DNA from: Murinocardiopsis flavida
Lineage (GTDB): Bacteria; Actinomycetota; Actinomycetes; Streptosporangiales; Streptosporangiaceae
Direction: 5' to 3'
DNA: 64,000 nucleotides
Assembly (NCBI RefSeq): GCF_003014485.1
Contig: NZ_PYGA01000012.1
Location: 124,001 to 188,000 of the forward strand
The position numbers and the translations under genes were made by a program. This document shows, piece by piece, positions 26,994-35,759 of the stretch. A model generated the notes under the pieces. It was not told the DNA's origin. It worked only from the letters and a program-made list of their open reading frames with translations, and did not search any database. The first letter of the stretch is position 1; each line of letters begins with the position of its first letter.

Positions 26994-27434
26994 TCAGTGC
27001 CAGCCGTAGCGCTCCCGCAGGACCGCGGCGACCTCGGCGAACCGGCGCCCGTCGAGGATCGCGCCCTCGCGGCGGATGTCGGACTCCCCCAGTTGGAACA
27101 GCCGGTCGAGGCGGACGTGGGACGGGCGGCCGCTGTCGTCCCACGCCCCCAGGTCGAACCAGTCGTGCTCCTCCCAGGTGTCGGGCTCCTGGGACGACAG
27201 CATGAGGGCGTGCAGCTCGGTGCCGCGGCGGCCCACGACGAGCAGCGGGCGGTCCTTGCCCCGCTGCGGGTCCTCCTCGTAGGGGACCCACGTCCACACG
27301 ATCTCCCCTGCGTCGGCCCTGCCGTCGCGATCGGGGCTGTACTCCAGGCTGGTGGCGTTGCGCGCGGTCGGCACCTCGCGGACCTCCCCGCGGTGCGGGT
27401 GGTCGGCGCGGCCGTCCTTTGCTGAGTTGTGCAC
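26994..27434 (-). CDS. PemK/MazF-like protein without adjacent antitoxin
   Basis: A 146-residue protein. From about residue 42 it reads AGEIVWTWVPYEEDPQRGKD and RPLLVVGRRG, the start of a PemK/MazF beta-barrel (G-x-I-V-W plus K-x-RP). Classical MazF proteins are mRNA endonucleases. The C-terminal part (SHVRLDRLFQLGESDIRREG) is the longer actinobacterial variety. No antitoxin gene lies on either side, so it may not be a toxin at all. The first 40 residues are polar and unlike the family. The GTG start lies 6 nt after TAGGAT on the minus strand, which suggests a leaderless message. Confidence 0.7.
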   Translation of the reverse strand: MHNSAKDGRADHPHRGEVREVPTARNATSLEYSPDRDGRADAGEIVWTWVPYEEDPQRGKDRPLLVVGRRGTELHALMLSSQEPDTWEEHDWFDLGAWDDSGRPSHVRLDRLFQLGESDIRREGAILDGRRFAEVAAVLRERYGWH

Positions 27435-27511
27435 AGCGGAATCCTAGGGCGGATCGGCGCCGGCGTGGAGACCCGCCCGCGGCGGCAGGGAGCGCCGCGG
27501 GCCTCTCGGGG

Positions 27512-28042
27512 TCAGCCCTTGTACCACTCCCGCGTGCTGGACATCGAGAGGAGCAGCACGATGACCCCGGTGTAGACGATGAAGACGATCGCCCCGAAAC
27601 CGCCCGTGACGAAGGACAGCAGCTCCAAGGCCAGCATCAGCCCCTGGAAGAGGATCTGGAACCACCACACGCCGCTGGAGCGCTTGCCGCCGATGCTGCC
27701 CAGGATCAGCGAGATGATCCCGTAGCCGCCGAAGAACCCCAGGGCCACGGCGACGATGACGATGCCGGTCCCCGCGGGGAGCCCGGCGTCGGCGGCCCCC
27801 GCGGCCAGGCCGTCCTGCACCTCGGGGATCGCGAAGGCCGCGCCGAAGAGCGCGGCGAAGAGCAGTGCGACGACCGCGGCGATGAAGGTGAGGATGCGGA
27901 CCGCCAGCACCGTTCCGGGCCGCTCCATGGGATACCCGTAGGGCTGCTGCCCGTACCCCCCGTATCCCTGCTGGGCGTACCCGTGCTGACCGTAGGGCTG
28001 GTTGCCGTAGGGGTCCTGCTCGCCGCCGTATTGAGGGTGCAT
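27512..28042 (-). CDS. Membrane protein with Gly/Tyr/Gln-rich N-terminus
   Basis: An ATG at 28042 with AAGGGG upstream gives 176 residues. The first 40 are a cytoplasmic, low-complexity QPYGQHGYAQQGYGGYGQQP-type tail of the kind common in actinobacterial membrane proteins. Four hydrophobic segments follow (AVRILTFIAAVVALLFAALF, GTGIVIVAVALGFFGGYG, WWFQILFQGLMLALELL, AIVFIVYTGVIVLLL). No catalytic motif is seen and function is unknown. A longer in-frame start upstream (28252) would run into the downstream end of the UvrA-like gene and is not supported. Confidence 0.65.
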   Translation of the reverse strand: MHPQYGGEQDPYGNQPYGQHGYAQQGYGGYGQQPYGYPMERPGTVLAVRILTFIAAVVALLFAALFGAAFAIPEVQDGLAAGAADAGLPAGTGIVIVAVALGFFGGYGIISLILGSIGGKRSSGVWWFQILFQGLMLALELLSFVTGGFGAIVFIVYTGVIVLLLSMSSTREWYKG

Positions 28043-28160
28043 GGGGGTCGCCCCTTGTGTTGGTGGATCGGATCCAGGTCGGCCCAATATATCCAATCCG
28101 ATGCGAAAAACCCGCTGGACACGGGTCCCGGCCCGCCCCGGAACGGCGGACCGGGACCGG

Positions 28161-30428
28161 TCACCCCGACCTGCGCACGTCCTCCCTGAGGTGGCGCGCC
28201 GTGTGCGAGTCGCCGGACGCCGCCATCTCCCCCGGCGTCCCCTCGAACACAACGGCGCCGCCGTCGCGGCCGCCTTCGGGGCCCAGGTCGATGACCCAGT
28301 CGGCGCTCTTGACGACGTCGAGGTCGTGCTCGATCACCACGACCGTCCCGCCGCCGTCGACCAGCCGCTCCAGGATCCGCAGCAGGTGCGCCACATCGGA
28401 CATGTGCAGGCCGGTCGTCGGCTCGTCCAGGACGTAGGTCGCCGCGCTCTTGCGCAGCTCCCCCGCGAGTTTGATCCGCTGGCATTCGCCGCCCGACAGC
28501 GTGCTGACCGGCTGGCCGAGCGTCAGGTAGCCGAGCCCGACGGCTTCCAGGGAGCCCAGCACCGCGGCGATCCCCGGTTCGGTGAAGAACGCCGCGGCCT
28601 CCGCCACCGGCATGGCCAGGACGTCGCTGATGGTGCGGCCGCGCACCGTGTGCGCCAGGACCCCGGACTTGAAGCGGCGCCCTTGGCACACCTCGCACGT
28701 CGAGGTCATCGGGGCCATGAACGCGAGTTCGGTGTAGATGACCCCCAAGCCGTTGCACGCCTCGCAGGCGCCCTTGGAGTTGGCGCTGAACAGTGAGGCG
28801 CTCACCCCGTTCGCCTTGGCGAAGAGGCGGCGGATGTCGTCCATCGCCCCGGTGTAGGTCGCCGGGTTGGACCGCCGGGACGTGCCGATGGCCGACTGGT
28901 CGATGACGACCGCCTCGGGGTTCTCCACCAGGAAGTGCTCGTTGATCAGGGTGCTCTTCCCCGAACCGGCGACCCCGGTCACCGCCGTGAGCACCCCGGT
29001 CGGCACGGCGACGCTCACGTCCCTGAGGTTGTGCGTCGCCGCCCCGGTGATCTTGAGCCGGCCGGTGGGCCGCCGCACCCGCTCCTTGAGCCGGACCCCG
29101 GTGCGCAGGTGCCGCGCCGTCAGCGTGTCGGCGGCGGCCAGCCCCGCGAGGCCGCCCTCGTAGACGATCTCGCCGCCGTCGGCGCCCGCGCGCGGCCCGA
29201 GGTCCACCACGTGGTCGGCGATCTCGATGACGTCGGGATCGTGCTCCACGACCAGCACGGTGTTCCCCTTGTCGCGCAGCTCCCGCAGCAGGGTGTTGAG
29301 CCGCCGGACGTCGCGCGCGTGCAGGCCGATGCTCGGCTCGTCGAAGATGTACATGACGTCGGTCAGGCTGCTGCCGAGGTGCCGCACCATCTTGATGCGC
29401 TGCGACTCCCCGCCGGAGAGGGTGGCGGTGCGCCGGTCGAGGCTCAGGTAGCCCAGCCCGATCCCGATGAGGTGCTCGATCCGCTCGATCAGCTCGGCGA
29501 GGACGGTCGCGCCGACCGGGGCGTCGATGCCGCGCAGCACCTCGACGAGGTCGACCGCCTCCATCGCGGCGAGTTCGGCGATGTTGCGGCCGTCGATCGT
29601 GCAGCCGAGGACCTCGGGGTTGAGGCGGGTGCCGCCGCACGCCCCGCACCGGCCCGAGACGACGAACGACAGGTACGCCGCGCGGCCGCGCTCCGACATG
29701 TCCTCTGCGCCCTTCCTGATGTACAGGCGGGTGAAGCGGTCGACGGCGCCCTCGTAGTCGGAGTACAGCTTGCCGTAGGCGGTGTCGAAGCCGACCTTGC
29801 CGTCGCTGCCGTACAGCAGCATGTGCCACTCGTCCCCGGTGTAGTCGCGCAGCGGCTTGTCGTTGTCGAAGTGGCCGGAGTTCACGTAGTAACCCCAGTA
29901 GTAGGTGCCGACCCGGAAGTCGGGGTAGCGCAGCGCGCCGTCGTTCAGCGACAGGTCGAGGTCGAAGAACGCGTCGAGGTCGAGGACGTCGATCCGGCCG
30001 AGGCCGTGGCACTCGGGGCACATGCCCTGCGGGTCGTTGAACGAGAACACGTTGGAGAAGCCCACGAACGGGGTGCCCACTCGCGAGTACAGCAGCCGCA
30101 GCAGCGCGTAGATGTCGGTGATGGTGCCGACCGTCGACCGCGAGTTCCCGCCGAGCCGCTTCTGGTCGACGACGATCGCCGTGGAGAGGTTGGCGATCGC
30201 GTCGGCATCGGGGCGCCCGTGGCGGGGCAGCCTGTTGCGCGCGAAGGCGCTGAACGTCTCGTTCAGCTGCCGCTGCGACTCCGCCGCGATCGTCCCGAAC
30301 ACCAGCGACGACTTGCCCGAGCCGGACACGCCCGTGAACACCGTGATCGCGCGCTTGGGCACGCGCAGGGACACGCCTTTGAGGTTGTGCTCCCGCGCGC
30401 CCGTGATCTCGATGAAGTCATGCTGCAT
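28161..30428 (-). CDS. UvrA2-like excinuclease ATPase (short UvrA paralogue)
   Basis: A tandem ABC ATPase with zinc modules, 755 residues from an ATG with GGAGGG upstream. Walker A motifs are TGVSGSGKSSL and TGVAGSGKSTL; signatures are LSGGESQRIKM and LSGGECQRIKL; Walker B motifs are FDEPSIGL and LDEPTTGL. Zinc-binding CxxC pairs include CPECHGLG, CGACGG, CEACNGLG and CEVCQGRR. It is about 200 residues shorter than housekeeping UvrA, which fits loss of the UvrB-binding region as in UvrA2/DrrC-type proteins. Those are linked to tolerance of DNA-damaging drugs, often in producers. A perfect repeat at 30479-30501 overlaps its upstream region. Confidence 0.9.
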   Translation of the reverse strand: MQHDFIEITGAREHNLKGVSLRVPKRAITVFTGVSGSGKSSLVFGTIAAESQRQLNETFSAFARNRLPRHGRPDADAIANLSTAIVVDQKRLGGNSRSTVGTITDIYALLRLLYSRVGTPFVGFSNVFSFNDPQGMCPECHGLGRIDVLDLDAFFDLDLSLNDGALRYPDFRVGTYYWGYYVNSGHFDNDKPLRDYTGDEWHMLLYGSDGKVGFDTAYGKLYSDYEGAVDRFTRLYIRKGAEDMSERGRAAYLSFVVSGRCGACGGTRLNPEVLGCTIDGRNIAELAAMEAVDLVEVLRGIDAPVGATVLAELIERIEHLIGIGLGYLSLDRRTATLSGGESQRIKMVRHLGSSLTDVMYIFDEPSIGLHARDVRRLNTLLRELRDKGNTVLVVEHDPDVIEIADHVVDLGPRAGADGGEIVYEGGLAGLAAADTLTARHLRTGVRLKERVRRPTGRLKITGAATHNLRDVSVAVPTGVLTAVTGVAGSGKSTLINEHFLVENPEAVVIDQSAIGTSRRSNPATYTGAMDDIRRLFAKANGVSASLFSANSKGACEACNGLGVIYTELAFMAPMTSTCEVCQGRRFKSGVLAHTVRGRTISDVLAMPVAEAAAFFTEPGIAAVLGSLEAVGLGYLTLGQPVSTLSGGECQRIKLAGELRKSAATYVLDEPTTGLHMSDVAHLLRILERLVDGGGTVVVIEHDLDVVKSADWVIDLGPEGGRDGGAVVFEGTPGEMAASGDSHTARHLREDVRRSG

Positions 30429-30478
30429 TCCGGTCCCTCCGCTGTGCGCCGTGTGCGTACGCGGCACGCTAAGCGGCG

Positions 30479-30501
30479 TTCCTGACATCTCATGTCAGGA
30501 A
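30479..30501. promoter_or_regulatory. Perfect palindromic operator upstream of UvrA2-like gene
   Basis: TTCCTGACAT and ATGTCAGGAA form perfect 10-bp arms around CTC, 50 nt upstream of the UvrA-like ATG on the minus strand. The size and symmetry suit a dimeric repressor. No regulator gene is adjacent; the neighbour upstream is the drug exporter. Confidence 0.65.
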
Positions 30502-30566
30502 CTCGGCGGTGATTCCGGGCACCCGGGCGGCCCGCCGGTGCGGGGTCCGGGCGGCGGGGGCGACCT

Positions 30567-32042
30567 TCAGTCGGCCGCCGGTTCGGCCGCTGCGCGCAGC
30601 GGCGCGGAGTCGAGCCCGCACACGTAGTCGGACCCGCACGGCGGCGGAGCGGCGGGGCGGCGGATCAGCAGGAACGCGACGGCGCCGGACACCGCGGCGA
30701 TGGCGGCGGCGACCAGCATCGCGCTGTGGAACCCGGCGCTGAACCGCACCGGGTCGAGGTAGGAGGTCCCGTTGATCCCCACCGCGGCGGGGATGGCGGC
30801 GACCGCCGTCAGCTGCGCCGCGCGCGAGATCGCGTTGTTGACGCCCGACGCCGTCCCGGCGTCCGCGGGCCCCGCCGCGCCGAGCGCCGTGGCCGTGAGC
30901 GGCGCCACGGTGGCCGCCAAGCCGAGTCCCAGCACCAGGACGGCGGGCAGCACCTCCGTCAGGTACCCGGCCCCCGGGCCGATGCGCAGCATCAGCAGCA
31001 GTCCGCAGGCCATGGCGAGCGGCCCGATGCTCATCTGCGCGCGCGGCCCGAACCGCCGGGCCAGGTCGCCGGAGCGCGCCGACAGCGTCAGCATCAGCAG
31101 GGTGATCGGCAGGGTGGCGGCACCGGCCTGCACCGCGCTGTAGTCGAGCACCTGCTGCAACTGCACGACCAGCAGGAAGAACATGATCCCCAGGCCCGCG
31201 TACACCCCGATCGTGACGAGGTTCGCCGCGACGAACAGCCGCGAGGCGAACAACCGCGGCGGGATCAGGGGGCGCGAGCTGCGGCGCAGCGACCACCCGA
31301 ACAGCAGCAGGGCCAGGACGCCGAGCCCCGCCGCGACCAGCACCGACGGCGCGGTGACGCCCGCCTCGCCGGCGGCGGTCAGCGCGTAGGTGGTGCCGCC
31401 CAGCCCCACAACGGTCAGCGCCGCGGCGGTCCAGTCGAGATCGCGGGCCGACCCGGCGCCGGCGTCGCGCGACTCCGGGACGTGGCGCACCGCCACGACC
31501 ACCACGATGACGGCGAGGGGGATGTTGAGCAGGAAGATGAAGCGCCAGTCCCCGGCGTCGACCAGCCAGCCGCCGACGAACGGGCCGATGGCGTTCGCGA
31601 CCCCGGTCAGCCCCGACCACGCGCCGATGGCGCGGCCGCGGTCCTCCTCGGCGAACTCCGCCTCCAGAAGGGCGAGGCTGCCGGGGGTGAGCAGCGCCGC
31701 GCCGACCCCCTGGAGCACCCGCGCGGCGACGAGCAGCTCGACGGTCGGCGCCGCGGCGCAGGCCAGCGACGCGACGGCGAACCACACGGTGCCGATCAGG
31801 AAGACCCGGCGCCGCCCGATCCGGTCGCCCAGCGAGCCGCTGATGAGGATCAGCGACGCCAGCGCCAGCATGTACCCGTTGAGGATCCATTGCAGACCCG
31901 AGACCTCGGCGTGCAGCTCGCGGCCGATCGCGGGCAGCGCGACACCCACCACGCTGCCGTCGAGGAACCCCATGCCCGACCCGGTGACGGTCGCGAGCAG
32001 CACCCAGCGCGCCTGCGCGCTGCCCCACCTGATTCCGCTCAC
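30567..32042 (-). CDS. MFS multidrug exporter, DHA2 (EmrB/QacA) type
   Basis: A 491-residue protein with about 14 membrane segments. Motif A appears as GSLGDRIGRRRVFLIGT and the family motif C-like stretch as GPFVGGWLVDAGDWRFIFLLNIP. Proton-driven export of drugs or cationic compounds is expected. The last 30 residues (CGSDYVCGLDSAPLRAAAEP) are a polar cytoplasmic tail. The GTG at 32042 has no ribosome site, but TAGAGT lies 7 nt before it on the minus strand, a leaderless pattern. It is followed by the UvrA2-like gene on the same strand after about 140 nt. Confidence 0.9.
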   Translation of the reverse strand: MSGIRWGSAQARWVLLATVTGSGMGFLDGSVVGVALPAIGRELHAEVSGLQWILNGYMLALASLILISGSLGDRIGRRRVFLIGTVWFAVASLACAAAPTVELLVAARVLQGVGAALLTPGSLALLEAEFAEEDRGRAIGAWSGLTGVANAIGPFVGGWLVDAGDWRFIFLLNIPLAVIVVVVAVRHVPESRDAGAGSARDLDWTAAALTVVGLGGTTYALTAAGEAGVTAPSVLVAAGLGVLALLLFGWSLRRSSRPLIPPRLFASRLFVAANLVTIGVYAGLGIMFFLLVVQLQQVLDYSAVQAGAATLPITLLMLTLSARSGDLARRFGPRAQMSIGPLAMACGLLLMLRIGPGAGYLTEVLPAVLVLGLGLAATVAPLTATALGAAGPADAGTASGVNNAISRAAQLTAVAAIPAAVGINGTSYLDPVRFSAGFHSAMLVAAAIAAVSGAVAFLLIRRPAAPPPCGSDYVCGLDSAPLRAAAEPAAD

Positions 32043-32165
32043 CGCTCGGACTCTACGCTCCCGATCCGCGGCCGCCCGGTAGAACCGCCGCCGCCGGGGC
32101 GCCCCTCCCCGCCGGTGCCGGCCCGGATTCCGCCGCGCTCGGCTGCGCTGTTCCGGAGTGCGAGG

Positions 32166-32966
32166 TCAGCGCCCGCGGAACACCGCCGGGCGCTTCTCCA
32201 GGAACGCCGCGACGCCCTCCTGCGCGTCGGCAGTGCCGTACAGCCACGACAGCGTCTGCTGCTCGCGGGTGAGCGCGGTGGCGAGCCCCGTGTCCAGGCC
32301 GTCGTCGACCAGGCGCTTGCCCTCGCGCACCGCCAGGGGCGCCTGGGCGGCGATCGTCGCGGCGAGTTCACCGGCGCGCGCCATCAGCTCGTCGGGCTCC
32401 GTCACCGCCGTGAGCAGGCCGAGGTCGCGCGCCTCGGCGGGTTTCATCCGGCGGCCGGTCAGCACCAGCTCCTTGGTGGTGCGGGCGCCGATCGCCCGCG
32501 CCAATCGGACGGTGCCCCCGCCGCCCGGCAGCAGCCCGAGCGAGACCTCCGGCAGGCCGAAGCGGGCGCCGGTCGAGGCGACGACGAGGTCGCAGCACAG
32601 CGCGAGCTCGAACCCGCCGCCCAGCGCGTAGCCGTTGACGGCGGCGACGGTCGGCTGCGGCAACTGCGCCAGCTGGTCGAACACGCCGCGCGAGAGCCGC
32701 TGGTAGTCGTCGAACGCGGTGCGCGACACCCCGTTGTACTCGCCGATGTCGGCGCCCGCGACGAACCCGCGGCCGGTCCCGGTGAGCACGAGCACCCGCA
32801 CGTCGTCGTCGGTCCGCAGCCGGGCGAGGTAGCGGCCCAGCGCCTCGACCATGCCGCGGGACAGCGCCCCCAGCGCGTCCTCGCGGTCGACCCGCAGCAC
32901 GGCGACCCCGTCGCCGCGGGTCTCCACCAGGTGCTCGTGCACCCGCTCCGCAGGTCCGGCGCTCAT
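32166..32966 (-). CDS. Enoyl-CoA hydratase/isomerase (crotonase family)
   Basis: Hydrates 2-enoyl-CoA in acid or side-chain breakdown; 266 residues from an ATG with GGAGG 9 nt upstream. The oxyanion-hole region GTGRGFVAGADIGEY and the active-site stretch NGYALGGGFELALCCDLVVA with FGLPEVSLGLLPGGGG carry the two family glutamates. The C-terminal AFLEKRPAVFRG is also typical. It is the last gene of a minus-strand operon with a CoA transferase, an AMP-binding ligase and a solute-binding-like protein, about 100 nt after the CoA transferase. Together they can load an acid on CoA and start its breakdown. Confidence 0.9.
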   Translation of the reverse strand: MSAGPAERVHEHLVETRGDGVAVLRVDREDALGALSRGMVEALGRYLARLRTDDDVRVLVLTGTGRGFVAGADIGEYNGVSRTAFDDYQRLSRGVFDQLAQLPQPTVAAVNGYALGGGFELALCCDLVVASTGARFGLPEVSLGLLPGGGGTVRLARAIGARTTKELVLTGRRMKPAEARDLGLLTAVTEPDELMARAGELAATIAAQAPLAVREGKRLVDDGLDTGLATALTREQQTLSWLYGTADAQEGVAAFLEKRPAVFRGR

Positions 32967-33066
32967 GCGCACTCACCTCCCGCACACCGCGTGCGGACAC
33001 CGGGCACGGCGCCGCGGGCCGCGCGCGGCGGCCGCCCCGCCCGCCGCAGCCGGCCCGCCCCGGACG

Positions 33067-34242
33067 TCACGCGATCACCCCGTCCGTGCGCAGCCGGGCG
33101 AGGTCGCCCGGTGCGAGCACCTCGCCGAGGACCTCCGCTGTGTGCTCGCCGATCGACGGCGGCGCGTACCGCAGCCGCCACGGGGTCTCCGACATGCGGA
33201 TCGGGCAGCCGATCAGCTCGATGTCGCCCGCTGCGGCGTGCCGGGTGCGCACGATCAGGTCCGAACCGTCGGCCCGCAGCTCGTCCACCGCCTCCTTGGT
33301 GCCGCGCACGCGGGCGCACCACACGCCGGCCGGCAGCAGCGTGTCGAGCCACTCCTCAGTGGGGCGCAGCGCGGTGCGCTCCTCGATGCGCCGCTTGACG
33401 TCGTCGCGGGCGCCCCAGGAGTCCATCGACGCGACCTCCGGGACGCCGAACAGCGGCCCGACCACCTCCAGCGGCGCCATGGCGACGGCCATCCAGCCGT
33501 CGGCCGTGCGGTAGATCCCGAACGGCGCGTCCAGCCACGCCTGCCCCACGCCGGCCGCCGAGCGCGAGAACTCCGCGTCCTGGTTCACCAGCGAGGAGAT
33601 CTCCTGGCACTGCAAGGCGATCGCCGTCGAGTACAGGTCGACCTCGACCCGCTGGCCGATGCCGTGGCGCACCCGCGCCATGAGCGCGGCGAGGATCCCG
33701 TTGACGAGGGTGAGCGCCGTCGCGGCGTCCACGACCGCCGTGCCGGCCGGTGTGGGCGGGTCGCCGCTGCGGCCGCCGTTCGCCGCCAGCCCGGACATGG
33801 CCTGGATCAGCAGGTCCTGGCCCGGCCGCCCCTCCCTGGCGTAGGGGGTGTCCTGGCCCCAGCCCGACCCGGAGCAGTAGACGATGTCCGGCCGGACCCG
33901 CTGGAAGTCCGCGTAGCCCAGCCCCTTGCGGTCGAGCACGCCGGGGCGGAAGTTCTCCACGACGACGTCGCAGCCCGCGCCGATCTCCAGCAGGGCGTCG
34001 CGGACCGGCCGCGACGACAGGTCCACCGCGACGGAGCGCTTGTTGCGGTTCATCGCCAGGAACGCCGCCGAGTCGCCCCCGACGAGGCCGCCCTGCAACT
34101 TGAGGCCCCGCTCCCACTCGCCGTCCAGCCGCTCGACCTTGATCACGTCGGCGCCGAGGTCGGCCAGCATCTGCGTCCCGTAAGGGCCGAGCATCATCTG
34201 GGTGAAGTCGAGGATGCGCACACCCTCCAGTGCCATTGGCAC
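33067..34242 (-). CDS. CaiB/BaiF-type CoA transferase (family III)
   Basis: Moves CoA between acyl groups; 391 residues. The N-terminal LEGVRILDFTQMMLGPYGTQ followed by LADLGADVIKVERL is the family signature. The nucleophilic Asp is expected in PAGTAVVDAATALTLVNGIL. The GTG start follows GAGGAGG and lies 2 nt after the ligase stop, so the two are translationally coupled. Both a CoA ligase and a CoA transferase in one operon means either two substrates or two routes to the same thioester. The exact acyl group is unknown. Confidence 0.9.
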   Translation of the reverse strand: MPMALEGVRILDFTQMMLGPYGTQMLADLGADVIKVERLDGEWERGLKLQGGLVGGDSAAFLAMNRNKRSVAVDLSSRPVRDALLEIGAGCDVVVENFRPGVLDRKGLGYADFQRVRPDIVYCSGSGWGQDTPYAREGRPGQDLLIQAMSGLAANGGRSGDPPTPAGTAVVDAATALTLVNGILAALMARVRHGIGQRVEVDLYSTAIALQCQEISSLVNQDAEFSRSAAGVGQAWLDAPFGIYRTADGWMAVAMAPLEVVGPLFGVPEVASMDSWGARDDVKRRIEERTALRPTEEWLDTLLPAGVWCARVRGTKEAVDELRADGSDLIVRTRHAAAGDIELIGCPIRMSETPWRLRYAPPSIGEHTAEVLGEVLAPGDLARLRTDGVIA

Positions 34243-34244
34243 GG

Positions 34245-35759
34245 CTATTCCTCCTCGTTGTCACCGCGGCTCGCCAGCCGCGACCGGAGCCGCCCTTTGG
34301 CGACCTTTCCCGTGCTGTTCGTCGGCAGCTCCGCGGCGAAGACCACGCGGCGCGGCTTCTTGTACCCCGCCAGCCGGTCCGCGCAGGAGCGGCGGACGTC
34401 GGCCGCCGTGATCGCGCTGCCGGGCGAGCGCACCACGACGGCCGCGACCGCCTCTCCCCACTGCGCGTCCGGCACGCCGAGGACCGCCACCTCCGCCACG
34501 CCGTCGAGCGCGGCGACGGCCTGCTCCACCTCTGCCGGGTGGACGTTGAACCCGCCGGTGATGATCACCTCGCTGCGCCGCCCGGCGAGGTGCAGGTACC
34601 CCGCGCCGTCGAAGCGGCCGAGGTCGCCGGTGCGGAACCAGCCGCCGTCGCGCACCGGGCGCGGCCCGGCGCCGTCCCGCCAGTACCCGGACATGACCTG
34701 CGGGCCGCGCACGGCGATCTCGCCGGTCTGGCCCGCAGCCACCGGGCCGCCGTCCCCGCCGACGATCCGAACCTCGACCGATTCGACGGGCCGCCCGATC
34801 GACGACCGCCGCTCGCCGGCGTCCGCCGCGTGGTCCGCCGCCGGCAGCACGGTCAGCGGGGCGAGCGCCTCACTGAGCCCGTAGAACTGGTGCAGCACGT
34901 CGCCGAACGCGTCACGTGCGCGGTCGACGGCCGCCGACGGCATCGGCGCCGCACCGTAGACGACCGCGCGCAGCGACCCGACATCGGCGGCGGCGGAGCG
35001 CGCCGCCGCCGTCAACCGCTCCAGCATCGTGGGGACCAGCGCGACGGCGGTCACCCGGTACCGCTCGACCGCCGCCACGGCTGCGGCCGGGTCGAACCGG
35101 TCGAGCGGCACCGCGGCGGCACCGGCGAGCGTGTACGCCGACCCCACCGACCCGCCGAAGTGGCTCATCGGCGCGGCATGCAGCACGACGTCGCCGGGGC
35201 CGAACCGCGGCAGCGCGCGGCGCATCTCCGCCAGCATCGCGACCCACGCGCCGCTCGTCACCCTGGCGCCCTTCGGCCGCCCGGTGCTGCCCGAGGTGTA
35301 CATCAGCGCGACGAGTTCGGCGGGGTCGCGGCGCGGCTCGGGCGGGTCGGCCGCCGCGGCGAGCAGCCCGTCGAGGTCGGGTCCCCGCGCGAGGATCCGG
35401 CAGCCGGGCGGGAGTCCGTCGAGCGCCGCGGCGAGCGGCGGCTCGCAGACGACGGCCGCCGCCGCGCAGTCGACGGCGATCCCGGCGACCTCGGCCGGGT
35501 GCAGCCGGGTGCCGACGGCGACGCGCACGAACCCGCCGAGCCAGAGCCCGTGCTCAACGGCGAGCACCTCCGGGCTGTTGCGCAGCGCGATCAGCACCCG
35601 GTCGCCGGGGCGCACGCCGCGCCGCGCCAGCCCGGCGGCGAGCGACCGCGCCATGGCGCCGAGCCGGCCGAACGTCACGGCGCCCGCCGGCGTGTGCACC
35701 GCCGGCAGCGCGGCGAACTCGCCGTGCGCCGCCGCGACCAGCCCCGCCAGGGTGGTCAT
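34245..35759 (-). CDS. AMP-dependent acyl-CoA synthetase/ligase
   Basis: Adenylates an acid and joins it to CoA; 504 residues. The P-loop is YTSGSTGRPKG, followed by VYGAAPMPSAAV and YGLSEA. The hinge region GWFRTGDLGRFDGAGYLHLA with RRSEVIITGGFNVHPAEVE and the C-terminal catalytic Lys in TNSTGKVAKG are all present. The ATG overlaps the stop of the upstream gene by 4 nt. The ligand pocket cannot be read by eye; medium-chain or aromatic acids are typical for this subgroup. It belongs to the operon controlled from the LacI-divergent promoter. Confidence 0.9.
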   Translation of the reverse strand: MTTLAGLVAAAHGEFAALPAVHTPAGAVTFGRLGAMARSLAAGLARRGVRPGDRVLIALRNSPEVLAVEHGLWLGGFVRVAVGTRLHPAEVAGIAVDCAAAAVVCEPPLAAALDGLPPGCRILARGPDLDGLLAAAADPPEPRRDPAELVALMYTSGSTGRPKGARVTSGAWVAMLAEMRRALPRFGPGDVVLHAAPMSHFGGSVGSAYTLAGAAAVPLDRFDPAAAVAAVERYRVTAVALVPTMLERLTAAARSAAADVGSLRAVVYGAAPMPSAAVDRARDAFGDVLHQFYGLSEALAPLTVLPAADHAADAGERRSSIGRPVESVEVRIVGGDGGPVAAGQTGEIAVRGPQVMSGYWRDGAGPRPVRDGGWFRTGDLGRFDGAGYLHLAGRRSEVIITGGFNVHPAEVEQAVAALDGVAEVAVLGVPDAQWGEAVAAVVVRSPGSAITAADVRRSCADRLAGYKKPRRVVFAAELPTNSTGKVAKGRLRSRLASRGDNEEE

